In this document: positions 17,983-26,106 of the stretch, one piece after another
Layout of the letters: every line of letters begins with the position of its first letter
How positions within the stretch are numbered: position 1 is the stretch's first letter
Source: Nitrosospira multiformis
GTDB lineage: Bacteria; Pseudomonadota; Gammaproteobacteria; Burkholderiales; Nitrosomonadaceae
DNA: 64,000 nt
Reading direction: 5' to 3'
Assembly (NCBI RefSeq): GCF_900103165.1
Contig: NZ_FNKY01000001.1
Location: forward strand, 2,046,001 to 2,110,000
The notes under the pieces: model-generated
Told to the model about the DNA's origin: nothing
Databases searched by the model: none
Seen by the model: only the letters and a program-made list of their open reading frames with translations
Made by a program: the position numbers and the translations under genes

Positions 17983-18489
17983 GTGATCGTGATGGATTCA
18001 TTGTGTTGTACCGCCCCTGTGCATCGCGCGGAGAACTGCCGGAAGAATTACCGGACTACGTTGGGACAATGGGTCTTCGTATGGTCTTTTGGTTATTGCG
18101 CATTTCCAGCCAACGCCGCACCGGCGGCCGCTGCTCCGGCTGCCGATGGCGGTATGCTCCAGGTCATGCTCGGCCTGGGGCTGGTGCTTGCCGTGATCGC
18201 CGGCGCCGCATGGCTGCTACGGCGGTTTGGCGGTATGCCAAGAGGTCCTGCCAATGCAATCAGGGTTATCGGCGGTTCGTCCGTCGGTCAGCGCGAGCGG
18301 GTAGTGCTGGTGGAAGTTGCCGACACCTGGCTGGTAATCGGCGTTGCACCGGGTCATGTGACGGCGTTGCATAGTATGCCAAAGGGGGAGAATGTTGCAT
18401 TGAATGACCCCACGGACCGTGCGGCGGGAATCGACGCGCGTTTTCCCATATGGCTCAGGCAGGTGATGGAGAAGCGGAATGAAAAATAA
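17983..18489 (+). CDS. fliO: Flagellar biosynthesis protein FliO
   Basis: FliO is a small membrane protein that helps assemble the FliP ring of the export gate. The 168-aa product has one strong membrane helix ([21 protein letters not shown], about residues 58-78), then a FliO domain ([26 protein letters not shown]). The GTG at 17983 follows GAGG by 5 bases; ATG 17992 is an alternative. The region before the helix is longer than usual and includes a possible signal-like segment. It overlaps fliP by 11 bases. Confidence 0.86.
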   Translation: MIVMDSLCCTAPVHRAENCRKNYRTTLGQWVFVWSFGYCAFPANAAPAAAAPAADGGMLQVMLGLGLVLAVIAGAAWLLRRFGGMPRGPANAIRVIGGSSVGQRERVVLVEVADTWLVIGVAPGHVTALHSMPKGENVALNDPTDRAAGIDARFPIWLRQVMEKRNEK

Positions 18490-19240
18490 CAAGACTATGT
18501 CTTTTACCCGCATTGTGCTGGGAATGGCGCTGTTTGGGGCTTCATTCGTTGCGCTGGCTCAGGTGCCCGGCTTGCCCGCTTTCACCAGTACACCGACCGC
18601 AGGCGGAGGACAAAATTATTCGCTGAGCTTGCAAACCCTGCTGTTATTGACGGCACTTACTTTCCTGCCCGCCGTGCTGCTGATGATGACCGGCTTTACC
18701 CGTATCATCATTGTGCTTTCACTGTTGCGCATGGCGCTCGGTACCCAATCCTCACCACCCAATCAGGTGCTCGTCGGGCTTGCGCTGTTTCTGACTTTTT
18801 TTGTCATGGGTCCGGTATTCGACAAGATCCATACGGACGCCTACGAACCCTATACCCATAACAAGATTACGCAGGCCCAGGCGCTGGAGAGAGGTGTCGC
18901 ACCGCTCAAGGCTTTCATGATGAAGCAGACCCGGGAAGCGGATCTGGCATTGTTCGTCAAACTCTCCGGTCATCCGCAGCTGAATGGACCCGAAGATGTA
19001 CCGTTGCGGGTCCTGGTCCCGGCCTTTGTCACCAGCGAATTGAAAACCGCATTCCAGATCGGCTTCGCGGTGTTCATTCCCTTTCTCATCATCGATATGG
19101 TGGTGGCTTCCGTACTCATGTCCATGGGCATGATGATGGTATCGCCCGCCCTGGTGGCGCTGCCCTTCAAGCTTATGCTGTTTGTATTGGTGGACGGGTG
19201 GCATATGCTGATTGGCTCGCTGGCGGAAAGTTTCTACTAA
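18479..19240 (+). CDS. fliP: Flagellar export gate protein FliP
   Basis: FliP is the main ring component of the flagellar type III export gate. The 253-aa product has a cleavable signal peptide (ending near FVALAQ), the typical block [20 protein letters not shown], and a periplasmic loop. It ends with the conserved [19 protein letters not shown]. The length is standard. The start overlaps the fliO end, which suggests coupling within fliOPQR. Confidence 0.96.
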   Translation: MKNNKTMSFTRIVLGMALFGASFVALAQVPGLPAFTSTPTAGGGQNYSLSLQTLLLLTALTFLPAVLLMMTGFTRIIIVLSLLRMALGTQSSPPNQVLVGLALFLTFFVMGPVFDKIHTDAYEPYTHNKITQAQALERGVAPLKAFMMKQTREADLALFVKLSGHPQLNGPEDVPLRVLVPAFVTSELKTAFQIGFAVFIPFLIIDMVVASVLMSMGMMMVSPALVALPFKLMLFVLVDGWHMLIGSLAESFY

Positions 19241-19333
19241 GACGTCCGGCAGGCTTGTTGATAGATTATTGAATACCGGGTGCCGGCCCTAACCAACCAT
19301 CTTTGTCATTGATGAATCACCAAGGAGAAAACC

Positions 19334-19603
19334 ATGACACCTGAAAGCGTAATGACTCTGGGCCAGAAGGCTATGGAAGTGACCTTGATGGTCTCCGCAC
19401 CCATGTTGCTGGTGGCGCTGGCGACCGGCCTGGTAGTGAGCATTTTTCAGGCCGCCACTCAGATCAATGAAATGACACTATCATTCATTCCCAAGCTGGT
19501 GGCCCTGTTCGCAACCATGGTGCTGGCCGGACCCTGGATGCTTTCCGTAATGGTCGACTATATGCGGCAGGTGCTGGAGGGAATTCCCGCAATGGTGGGG
19601 TAG
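19334..19603 (+). CDS. fliQ: Flagellar export gate protein FliQ
   Basis: FliQ is a two-helix membrane subunit of the export gate. The 89-aa product begins MTPESVMTLGQKAMEVTLMV and contains the family motif FQAATQINEMTLSFIPK and the second helix ALFATMVLAGPWM. A strong SD (AAGGAGAAA) precedes it. A 93-base gap separates it from fliP. Confidence 0.95.
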   Translation: MTPESVMTLGQKAMEVTLMVSAPMLLVALATGLVVSIFQAATQINEMTLSFIPKLVALFATMVLAGPWMLSVMVDYMRQVLEGIPAMVG

Positions 19604-19659
19604 CGATAACCATTGCATACCGCTGAGAACCTCCGATAGATTTAAAGCCTCCTTTGTAA

Positions 19660-20478
19660 ATGATAACCTTCGGCTCCGCCGATCTTAATGCCTGGATGAC
19701 GTCCTTCATATGGCCGCTGGCGCGTATCCTGGGGCTTCTGGCGGCGGCGCCGGTACTCGGAAACGCCGCGATTCCGACGCGGGTAAAAATCGGGCTGGGG
19801 GTACTTGTCACATTGATTGTCGCGCCAGCTATCGGACCACTGCCGAAGGTCGAACCGGGTTCGCTTGAAGGGTTGCTGATTCTCGGCCAACAGATCATTA
19901 TCGGGCTGGCGATGGGCTTTGCGGTACGCATCATATTCAGCGCGGTGGAGATGGCCGGCGAAATAGCGGGCCTGCAAATGGGATTGGGTTTTGCCACTTT
20001 TTTCAGTCCCCGCAGTGACGGCAGCACGCTGGTAGTGGGGCGCTTTCTCGGCCTGCTGGCGACGCTCACTTTTCTCACTATGAATGGCCATCTGTTGATG
20101 TTGTCGGTGCTGGCGGAGAGCTTCAGCGTATTTCCCATTTCCGCGGAGCCGTTCTCGGCTGGCGGCTGGAAGATGCTCGCGGGGTGGGGTGGCAAGATTT
20201 TCGAGGCGGGCCTGGGGCTTGCGCTGCCGGTGGTAACGGCATTGCTTGTCGTCAACCTGGCACTGGGTATTCTCACCCGCGCCGCACCCCAATTGAATAT
20301 TTTCGCGGTGGGTTTTCCGATCACGCTGATGGTGGGAATGGTGGCATTGATGCTGTCGCTCCCTTATTTTATCCCGGTAATCGAGCGGCTGGTTACGGAA
20401 GCGCTGGAAACCATGCTGGAGGTGGCTCGCGCCGCTACCGGCCACTCATCAGGCAATCCTCCTGGGGATTTGCCGTGA
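19660..20478 (+). CDS. fliR: Flagellar export gate protein FliR
   Basis: FliR is the large membrane subunit of the export gate. The 272-aa product has about six hydrophobic segments, the LARILGLLAAAPVLG opening, GEIAGLQMGLGFATFFSP and the RAAPQLNIFAVGFPITL motif. It closes the flagellar run in this window; flhB and flhA would lie elsewhere. No clear terminator follows, but hairpins begin about 250 bases downstream. Confidence 0.95.
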   Translation: MITFGSADLNAWMTSFIWPLARILGLLAAAPVLGNAAIPTRVKIGLGVLVTLIVAPAIGPLPKVEPGSLEGLLILGQQIIIGLAMGFAVRIIFSAVEMAGEIAGLQMGLGFATFFSPRSDGSTLVVGRFLGLLATLTFLTMNGHLLMLSVLAESFSVFPISAEPFSAGGWKMLAGWGGKIFEAGLGLALPVVTALLVVNLALGILTRAAPQLNIFAVGFPITLMVGMVALMLSLPYFIPVIERLVTEALETMLEVARAATGHSSGNPPGDLP

Positions 20479-21447
20479 TTGCCTCAATTTTCAGATTGAA
20501 ACTCTACAATCATTGCCCAAATTGCGAATTGCTTACGAAGGGGCTTGCCTCCTCAGCAGCTTGACGAAATAGCTATTATCAATTCCAGGAAGAAGGGATG
20601 AGTATATTCACGAGTTTCCGACAAGTAATCGCTGTAGGTGCAGTTTACGATACATCATTCCAGGCGAAAGACTATCCTGATGGTGCGAACGCATCCTCTA
20701 CACATGCTGATCAATATAGGTAAGCCCCCGGTTATGCCGGGGGACTCACCGGAGTTTGACCTTTACGATGGTCGGTGTGAATTTCTGATCTCTACCAAGA
20801 GAAAGAGGATGAGCACTATGATCAACTCAAACTTGGCATGTGATGCCGCCTTTAGGCGGCGCCAGTTTCTTGCCCCTTTGAGGGGTTAACAGAAATAGGC
20901 CTCCGGCTTTGCCGGAGGTAATTTGACTTGTTCTATACGCACCCATTCCAGCGTATGAACCACCTTCTCCAGCTTCGGTGTCAGCGAATCTGCTTCCAAT
21001 CTCAATTCCGGCATCAACTCACCCTGAACCACCTGCCACCGTTGCATTACTCCTGTGTGTTGCGTAGTATCCATATCGGACGTATAGATGAAGTATTCAG
21101 GACCCCCCATCTTGCCAGCATGGCCGCCCATTTCTACCCCATCCGGCGGTTAATCCCGTTCACGCGGGGAGTTTTGCAAGAAACTCACTTGTTATTTGTC
21201 GACTTTGATCTATGAATAAACTTCAGGCTAGTTCGTCATGCTGTGGATAGTGGATCAAGGTTGTGCTCAATTCACCCTGAATTCCACTATAAGCGCGATG
21301 GCAGCATAGCCGCCAGGCACCAAGAGCAGGACAACGAAGAAGGGCAGGATCATCAGGGAAGCTTCTTTTAAAGAACATTTGTTTTTCCTATTTTTCCAAT
21401 GTATTTGTTCCACTTTCGGGGCAGAGTATTGACAGAAGGAGCAGACA
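20479..21447. other. Gene-poor gap with five short GC-rich hairpins
   Basis: This 969-base gap after fliR holds a run of short stem-loops. Stems are CCCCCGG/CCGGGGG (20725-20743), GCCGCC/GGCGGC (20845-20860), CCCC/GGGG (20873-20885), CCTCCGGC/GCCGGAGG (20900-20918) and CCCG/CGGG (about 21155-21168). Small frames with SD-like sequences occur: 20598-20723 (41 aa, SD GAAGGG, ending just before the first hairpin) and 20809-20889 (26 aa). A 28-aa hydrophobic frame lies on the minus strand at 21267-21353. None is recognised. The pattern suggests old mobile-element debris or a REP-like patch. Confidence 0.4.
20886..21131 (-). CDS. Uncertain small ORF, unrecognised
   Basis: An 81-aa frame opens with ATG 5 bases after GGGG and has a protein-like central stretch (MQRWQVVQGELMPELRLEAD). 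I do not recognise it. Its last 15 codons run through the CCTCCGGC/GCCGGAGG hairpin, which makes the 3' end suspicious. A single CRISPR-repeat-like sequence lies just upstream on the same strand. It may be a gene remnant. Confidence 0.28.
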   Translation of the reverse strand: MGGHAGKMGGPEYFIYTSDMDTTQHTGVMQRWQVVQGELMPELRLEADSLTPKLEKVVHTLEWVRIEQVKLPPAKPEAYFC

Positions 21448-23079
21448 ATGGGTTGGGCACCGAATTGGGTTGGCATCAAGGGCGGTGTTGCGGCACCGTC
21501 GACTTCCATTACCTCGGTTGCGAGGTATCCGCGGCATCTCGATATCTTTTGCGTGGGCACCGACCACGGAATTTACAGCGCCTGGTGGGATATCTCCACG
21601 GGATGGTCGAACTGGTTTCATATTGCCGGTGGCATCGCGGCGCCGGGGACGACCGTCACCGTGGTCGCCCGCAATCCCGACCACCTCGATCTTTTCGTGG
21701 TGGGATCGGACCACAAGATCTACAGCATCTGGTGGGATGCGAACGGCGGGTGGGCCAACGGCTGGTTCCGTGTTTCCAACCTGACCGCGGCGCCGAGGAC
21801 TTCCGTCGCGGCCATTGCCCGAAACCCCAACCACCTGGACCTGTTCGTGGTGGGATCGGATCACAAAATCTGCAGCATCTGGTGGGACGCCCAAGGCGGC
21901 TGGGCGGCGAACTGGTTCGTTGTCAGCGGCGGCGTCGCCGCAGGCGGGACATCAATCACGGCGGTGACCCGCAACCCCAACCATATCGACCTTTTTGCGG
22001 TCGGGTCCAATCATGGCATCTTAAGCACCTGGTGGGATGCCAGCACGGGCTGGGCAAGCTGGTTCCAGGTTGCGGACGGGTTCGCCGCCGCGGGCAGTTC
22101 GGTTGCGGCCGTGGCGCGTTATCCGACCCACCTGGACCTTTTCGCCGTCGGCATGGACCATAGAATCTACAGCATCTGGTGGGACGCCAATGGTGGCTGG
22201 GCCCAGGACTGGTTTGTGGTGGCGGGCGGCACAGCGGCTCCCGACACGTCTATCAGCGTCGTGTCGCGCTATCCCGATCACCTCGATGTCTTCGCCGTGG
22301 GCACGAACCACGGCGTTTTCAGCATCTGGTGGGACGCTAGCACCGGCTGGGGCTCCTGGTTCCAGATCGCCGCAGGCGCCGTCGCGCCGGACAGCCCGCT
22401 CAATGCACGGAGTCCCTGGGACCGGCACGGTATGATTCGAGGTTTGCCGGTCGTCGCGCCGGGAACCTCGATCAATGCATTGAGCCGCTATCCCGACATC
22501 CTCGATGTCTTTGTCGTGGGAGTCGATCAGCACGTCGACATACGCAATGACTTTGTCGTGGGAGCCGATCGCCACATCGATACGATCTGGTGGCTCGACC
22601 AAATCTACTTCTTCATGCAGCCCCAGCAGCAATCGAACTGGTGCTGGGCGGCAACCGCGGCCAGCGTCGCCCTGTTCTACCAGCCGGGAAGCGGCTGGCA
22701 GCAGTGCGACGTGGCCAATGGCGAACTGGCGCGAACCGACTGTTGCGGCGCAGGGGCATCCGGCCCCTGCAACGTCTACGGCTTCCTCGACCAGGCGCTC
22801 ACGGTGGTGGGCCACTTCGACCACTGGGTGGGCGGCATCGCCACTACCGCCCAGATCGAGAACGAGGTCACCTTCGCCCGTCCGCTGGGGATCCGGGTGG
22901 CCTGGTCGGGCGGCGGCGCCCACTTCCTGGTCATCAAGGGGCAATATAGTGCGGGCGGTATCGACTATGTGTCGGTTGACGATCCGATCTACGGCCGCTC
23001 GGACGTCAATTACGCGACCCTGCAGACTGCCTATAAAGGGTCGGGGACGTGGACCCATACTTACTACACCAAATACTGA
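21448..23079 (+). CDS. Seven-repeat beta-propeller lectin-like / papain-like cysteine protease fusion
   Basis: The 543-aa product has two parts. Residues 1 to about 385 carry seven repeats of about 50 residues built on HLDLFVVGSDHKIYSIWWD, spaced by WF-x-V-x-GG-x-AAPGTS. Seven repeats and the paired Trp resemble seven-bladed PLL-type sugar-binding propellers. From about residue 385 a papain-like domain of the C39/C70 (AvrRpt2-like) type follows, with SNWCWAA (Cys399), GAHFLVI (His492) and SVDDP (Asp511/512). Several extra Cys (WQQCDVA, TDCCGAG, GPCNVYG) could form disulfides. AGGAG precedes the start by 7 bases. There is no signal peptide, so export, if any, must use another route. A 195-aa gene follows after 10 bases. 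The domain calls are by motif; the role is unknown. Confidence 0.78.
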   Translation: MGWAPNWVGIKGGVAAPSTSITSVARYPRHLDIFCVGTDHGIYSAWWDISTGWSNWFHIAGGIAAPGTTVTVVARNPDHLDLFVVGSDHKIYSIWWDANGGWANGWFRVSNLTAAPRTSVAAIARNPNHLDLFVVGSDHKICSIWWDAQGGWAANWFVVSGGVAAGGTSITAVTRNPNHIDLFAVGSNHGILSTWWDASTGWASWFQVADGFAAAGSSVAAVARYPTHLDLFAVGMDHRIYSIWWDANGGWAQDWFVVAGGTAAPDTSISVVSRYPDHLDVFAVGTNHGVFSIWWDASTGWGSWFQIAAGAVAPDSPLNARSPWDRHGMIRGLPVVAPGTSINALSRYPDILDVFVVGVDQHVDIRNDFVVGADRHIDTIWWLDQIYFFMQPQQQSNWCWAATAASVALFYQPGSGWQQCDVANGELARTDCCGAGASGPCNVYGFLDQALTVVGHFDHWVGGIATTAQIENEVTFARPLGIRVAWSGGGAHFLVIKGQYSAGGIDYVSVDDPIYGRSDVNYATLQTAYKGSGTWTHTYYTKY

Positions 23080-23089
23080 GGAGTTTCCG

Positions 23090-23677
23090 ATGGCCCTGAT
23101 CGCTCCAAAACCTCCGCAACAGGCGCTGGATGCCATGCATTCCACCTTCCTGGACTTGAGCAGGAATCGCGCCTTCAGAATCCCTGCCTTGCGCAACGCT
23201 GCCGGGCCCCTGCAGCTTGCCGAGCCGCATCAAGTGTTCACGCTCGGTCTCACCGACCTTGCGGCCGGAAAAGGCCTCGATGCGGCCAGGCCAACCGGAT
23301 GGCGCTATCTCGTGCAGGAAGGTGACAATGTCCTCGCCTCCGCCGAAACGGTTGCCGGGCCCAGGGGGGAACAGGTTTTCTCCACTCTTAACGAAGGCCG
23401 CTTCGTCGATTCGAGCGCGAAGGCGATGCGTGCGGCAAGGGACTCTCCGGAAGTGGGGCAGGGCGGCTTTGAACTGCGGCTACTCAATGTTCCCGGACTC
23501 TATGTCCTGGCTCTCTGGCTTCATGGTGCTCAGGGAAAAGGCGATCTCCTGGTACCGCTGGCACCCTCTCCAGTGGAAACTCCGGCAGGCAAACCAGTTG
23601 CTGCCGCCGTGCTGCTCAAGGAGCTTGCAGACAAGGCCCGGGCACCTATCGGGGCTGCCGACCGGAGCGGCGGGTAG
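23090..23677 (+). CDS. Unrecognised partner protein of the propeller-protease
   Basis: The 195-aa product starts 10 bases after the protease stop with a strong SD (GAGGAG), so the two form an operon. I do not recognise a domain. The N-terminal third is mixed helical; the middle has a beta-like pattern (GWRYLVQEGDNVLASAETV) with GGFELRLLNVPGLYVLALWLHG later, and the tail is Ala/Pro-rich. No signal peptide, membrane helix or Cys is evident. Tight pairing with a Cys protease makes an inhibitor, immunity or substrate/adaptor role plausible, but nothing in the sequence proves it. Confidence 0.65.
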   Translation: MALIAPKPPQQALDAMHSTFLDLSRNRAFRIPALRNAAGPLQLAEPHQVFTLGLTDLAAGKGLDAARPTGWRYLVQEGDNVLASAETVAGPRGEQVFSTLNEGRFVDSSAKAMRAARDSPEVGQGGFELRLLNVPGLYVLALWLHGAQGKGDLLVPLAPSPVETPAGKPVAAAVLLKELADKARAPIGAADRSGG

Positions 23678-24252
23678 ACTGTTGAACAAAGCGCCTGCAT
23701 TCAAGGCAGGTGCAACGCTCAAGGCACCGCCTCAGTGTTTAACGGCCGGTGTGGCCTGACGGCGGGGAATGAAATCAGGAGATTCGCGGACGCGAGAAAC
23801 GTTCGCGGTTTAGCACGCCGGTTTTAGCGAATCAGGAATTCTTTGGATAGCTGTTCAGCTAGCCGTTTAGCGTGCCACCGGAACCGGTGAATCCGAGCGT
23901 ATTCAGCCATGCCGTGATCTCCGAAGCTCGGTGATATCACCACGTCTCCAGATTGATGTAAAAAAGATCAATTTGCCCCTGGTAGTGCGTATGTTGGGTT
24001 TACCCCTTGTAGGGGGATTTTGAGAAGAGTGGCGTAGTTATTCATACGCCCGGCTGAACAAAATTTCCATACGAAACAAAAGTCCAGCAAGGACGCGCGT
24101 CAATTTATGAAACATTCGGGTTAACATTGATCTTTCGCAAATTGATGCTAAAGTTAATAGCACGTTTTGTAAATAGGTGAAGCGAGAGGCAAACTGTGCG
24201 AGCAGCCTCCGCCATTACGCCACTTTTTCTTCGCTGAACCGCCAGGAGCCGC
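23678..24252. other. Non-coding gap with truncated element at its end
   Basis: This 575-base gap shows no convincing gene. It contains a partial copy of the GTTTCATAAATTTG-ended element at about 24006-24120 and AT-rich sequence before the next gene. GGAG lies 7 bases before the ATG at 24253. Confidence 0.5.
24006..24120 (+). mobile_element. Truncated copy of the 159-bp element
   Basis: About 115 bases match, in reverse orientation, the complete element at 47481-47639. Shared parts include GGCGTAGTTATTCATACG, ACGAAACAAAAG and the terminal ATTTATGAAACATTCGGG ending at 24120. The other terminal repeat is missing, so this copy is defective. Confidence 0.65.
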
Positions 24253-25344
24253 ATGATGCCAAAACTCGACCATGCCACTTTCATTAATCGTTTAAAGGGC
24301 AAATCCATCGACGCCGCCGCGCTGCGGAGTGCTTACCCGGATTTGAACGTGAGGACCATCGCCGCTAATGGCGTTATCACAGGCACGGCACAGAATCTCG
24401 AGAAATTGTGGGAGATCATCGATAACTACGATCACGATGGCAACGTCAACACCATCTCCGATGCGCCGGCCTTATCCATTGCAGAGTGGTTGTTTACCAA
24501 GGCGGAAAGTCCTGTGTCCCTGGGCGGCGAGACGGGGAGTTGGAGGAAGGTTGCGGAATTCGGCGACAGAAGCATTACCAGCAATAGTAATGCTCATCGA
24601 TCCGCCATCGACAGCACCGGTATTGGCCTCTACTACGGGGATCATTCGCCTTTCCGTGAAAATATCCTGAGAGGGGATCGCCAGGGCCTGCAAATGCAGT
24701 TGGACGCCATGGGGGCGGGAAGCTGGCGTATGGAGTCCATCGAACCTGGATCCGTTGTTATCGAAAACACATCCGGCCAATCTGCCCGCCTTCAGGAGAG
24801 CTCATGTATCGGCTGGGTGATGCAGAATGCCAAGGCGGCTTATGAAGGCGCCGGCATGGGCGCGCGCTTCGCCGAGATCAACAACAGAGTGAAGGATGCC
24901 GATCTGCGCGGCACTGTTTTGTGCGAGGAGCTGCAGAAAGACGGCTGGACGGCTGTCTTCTACTCACCACGGACCGCCGCAGACCTGTCGGATTCGGGCG
25001 AGCGCGAGAAATTGGGCGCGCTTAACATGGCAAAGGCCGGCGCGCGCGTGTGGAAGTCACCAATTCCGGAATCGAGCGGCGTGCGTTGCGACGCGGTTAT
25101 CACCGGCTATCGCGGGGTCACGCCAGACCGCAATACCGAGGCGCTGCTGGAGAAGCTGGAGAATGTGCCCTTCTTCGTCGGCGTTGCCAATGGTGGCATA
25201 CACACTTTCGTGGGGCACAATGGAAGCGTCTGCGATTTTCACTGGACGGCGCAGCCTGACGACAGGAATGCCATGACCGAGAACCCCATTCGGGAATGGA
25301 AGTGGGATACGGGGCTCTACATGGTGCCGCCGGGATACTGGTAA
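24253..25344 (+). CDS. Unrecognised protein with Cys/His peptidase-like motifs
   Basis: The 363-aa product is not one I can name. Residues about 57-69 (DNYDHDGNVNTIS) resemble a calcium-binding EF-hand-type loop. A helix-starting Cys (SSCIGWVMQNAKAAYEG, Cys185) and later His residues in a strand-like context (GGIHTFVGHNG, His317 and His322) are arranged like a Cys/His hydrolase (papain or NlpC order). No signal peptide is seen. AGGAG precedes ATGATG. It lies between a propeller-protease operon and a lipoprotein-phosphoesterase operon, all probably envelope or extracellular enzymes. The peptidase idea is inference from motif order only. Confidence 0.6.
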   Translation: MMPKLDHATFINRLKGKSIDAAALRSAYPDLNVRTIAANGVITGTAQNLEKLWEIIDNYDHDGNVNTISDAPALSIAEWLFTKAESPVSLGGETGSWRKVAEFGDRSITSNSNAHRSAIDSTGIGLYYGDHSPFRENILRGDRQGLQMQLDAMGAGSWRMESIEPGSVVIENTSGQSARLQESSCIGWVMQNAKAAYEGAGMGARFAEINNRVKDADLRGTVLCEELQKDGWTAVFYSPRTAADLSDSGEREKLGALNMAKAGARVWKSPIPESSGVRCDAVITGYRGVTPDRNTEALLEKLENVPFFVGVANGGIHTFVGHNGSVCDFHWTAQPDDRNAMTENPIREWKWDTGLYMVPPGYW

Positions 25345-25461
25345 AACTTTACAGCTGGGCTGCGTAAATTTCTTTTTTACCCATTTGACTCATTTCCATC
25401 CATCCAAAGGATCGGAATAAAATCATGAGCACTTTCGAAGAAAAGGTTTGGGGTAACGCAA

Positions 25462-26103
25462 ATGCCTGACCGGTTTGCGGTATGGATGACTCTGGTGATG
25501 ACACCCCTGATCCTGGGTTGCGCCCAAATCAAATCCTTCACGGTGGTGCCGAGTACCATTTGTCCTGGCGAGACCGTCAGGGTTGACTGGCTTACTTCGG
25601 GCGATGCGGGCAATGGAACATTGGATTCGGTTCCGGTACTGGCGGGCGCAGGGGAGGTACCTGAGGAAGGATCGCGGTTCTTTACCCCCGCACAAAGTAC
25701 GCGTTTCATACTCAAGGTTCCGGGTGTGCTCAAGAACGCTCAGCGCGAGTGGGATGTGCAGGTAGCCCCGGAGCAGAGTTCCAGGCTGCTGGGAGGCATT
25801 GCCCAATGTGGCGGCGAACCTCAATCGGTATCGGCTTCATTTACGATTCAGCGTGAGGACTCTTCAACACGTATTCGCGCCATATTGATCACGAATAGCT
25901 ACCCCCGGCTGTTATCGATCAGCAAAGACGGCATGGAAATTGATATTCCACCAAACGGCACAACCGATGGCTTCAAAAACGTATCCATGATTGGAACCTG
26001 GATAGTTCGTAGTCCCGTCGGCCCTGATGAAGCATGCGATAACGCACTCCAAGCGGTTGCGCGCAGGTTGATTATCAAAATACAGATGGCCTGCAAGGAG
26101 TAA
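25462..26103 (+). CDS. Putative lipoprotein, unrecognised
   Basis: The 213-aa product starts with a signal sequence ending in a lipobox (LILGC, Cys at about residue 20), so it is probably a lipid-anchored envelope protein. The mature part begins with an Ig-like beta pattern (SFTVVPSTICPGETVRVDW) and has further beta-rich stretches and three extra Cys. The following phosphoesterase starts only 3 bases after its stop, so the two are co-expressed. No specific family is recognised; it may be a chaperone or anchor for the enzyme. Confidence 0.72.
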   Translation: MPDRFAVWMTLVMTPLILGCAQIKSFTVVPSTICPGETVRVDWLTSGDAGNGTLDSVPVLAGAGEVPEEGSRFFTPAQSTRFILKVPGVLKNAQREWDVQVAPEQSSRLLGGIAQCGGEPQSVSASFTIQREDSSTRIRAILITNSYPRLLSISKDGMEIDIPPNGTTDGFKNVSMIGTWIVRSPVGPDEACDNALQAVARRLIIKIQMACKE

Positions 26104-26106
26104 TCC

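Noticed and set aside
20886-21171. CRISPR array
   Set aside because: Only one repeat-like sequence is present, with no second repeat at spacer distance and no cas genes.
21399-22163. Alternative plus-strand frames over the propeller gene
   Set aside because: They are shadows of the repeat-rich gene with Arg-rich nonsense sequence.
22021-23196. 391-aa minus-strand frame opposite the propeller-protease
   Set aside because: It is the antisense shadow of a GC-rich repeated gene and has no recognisable domain.
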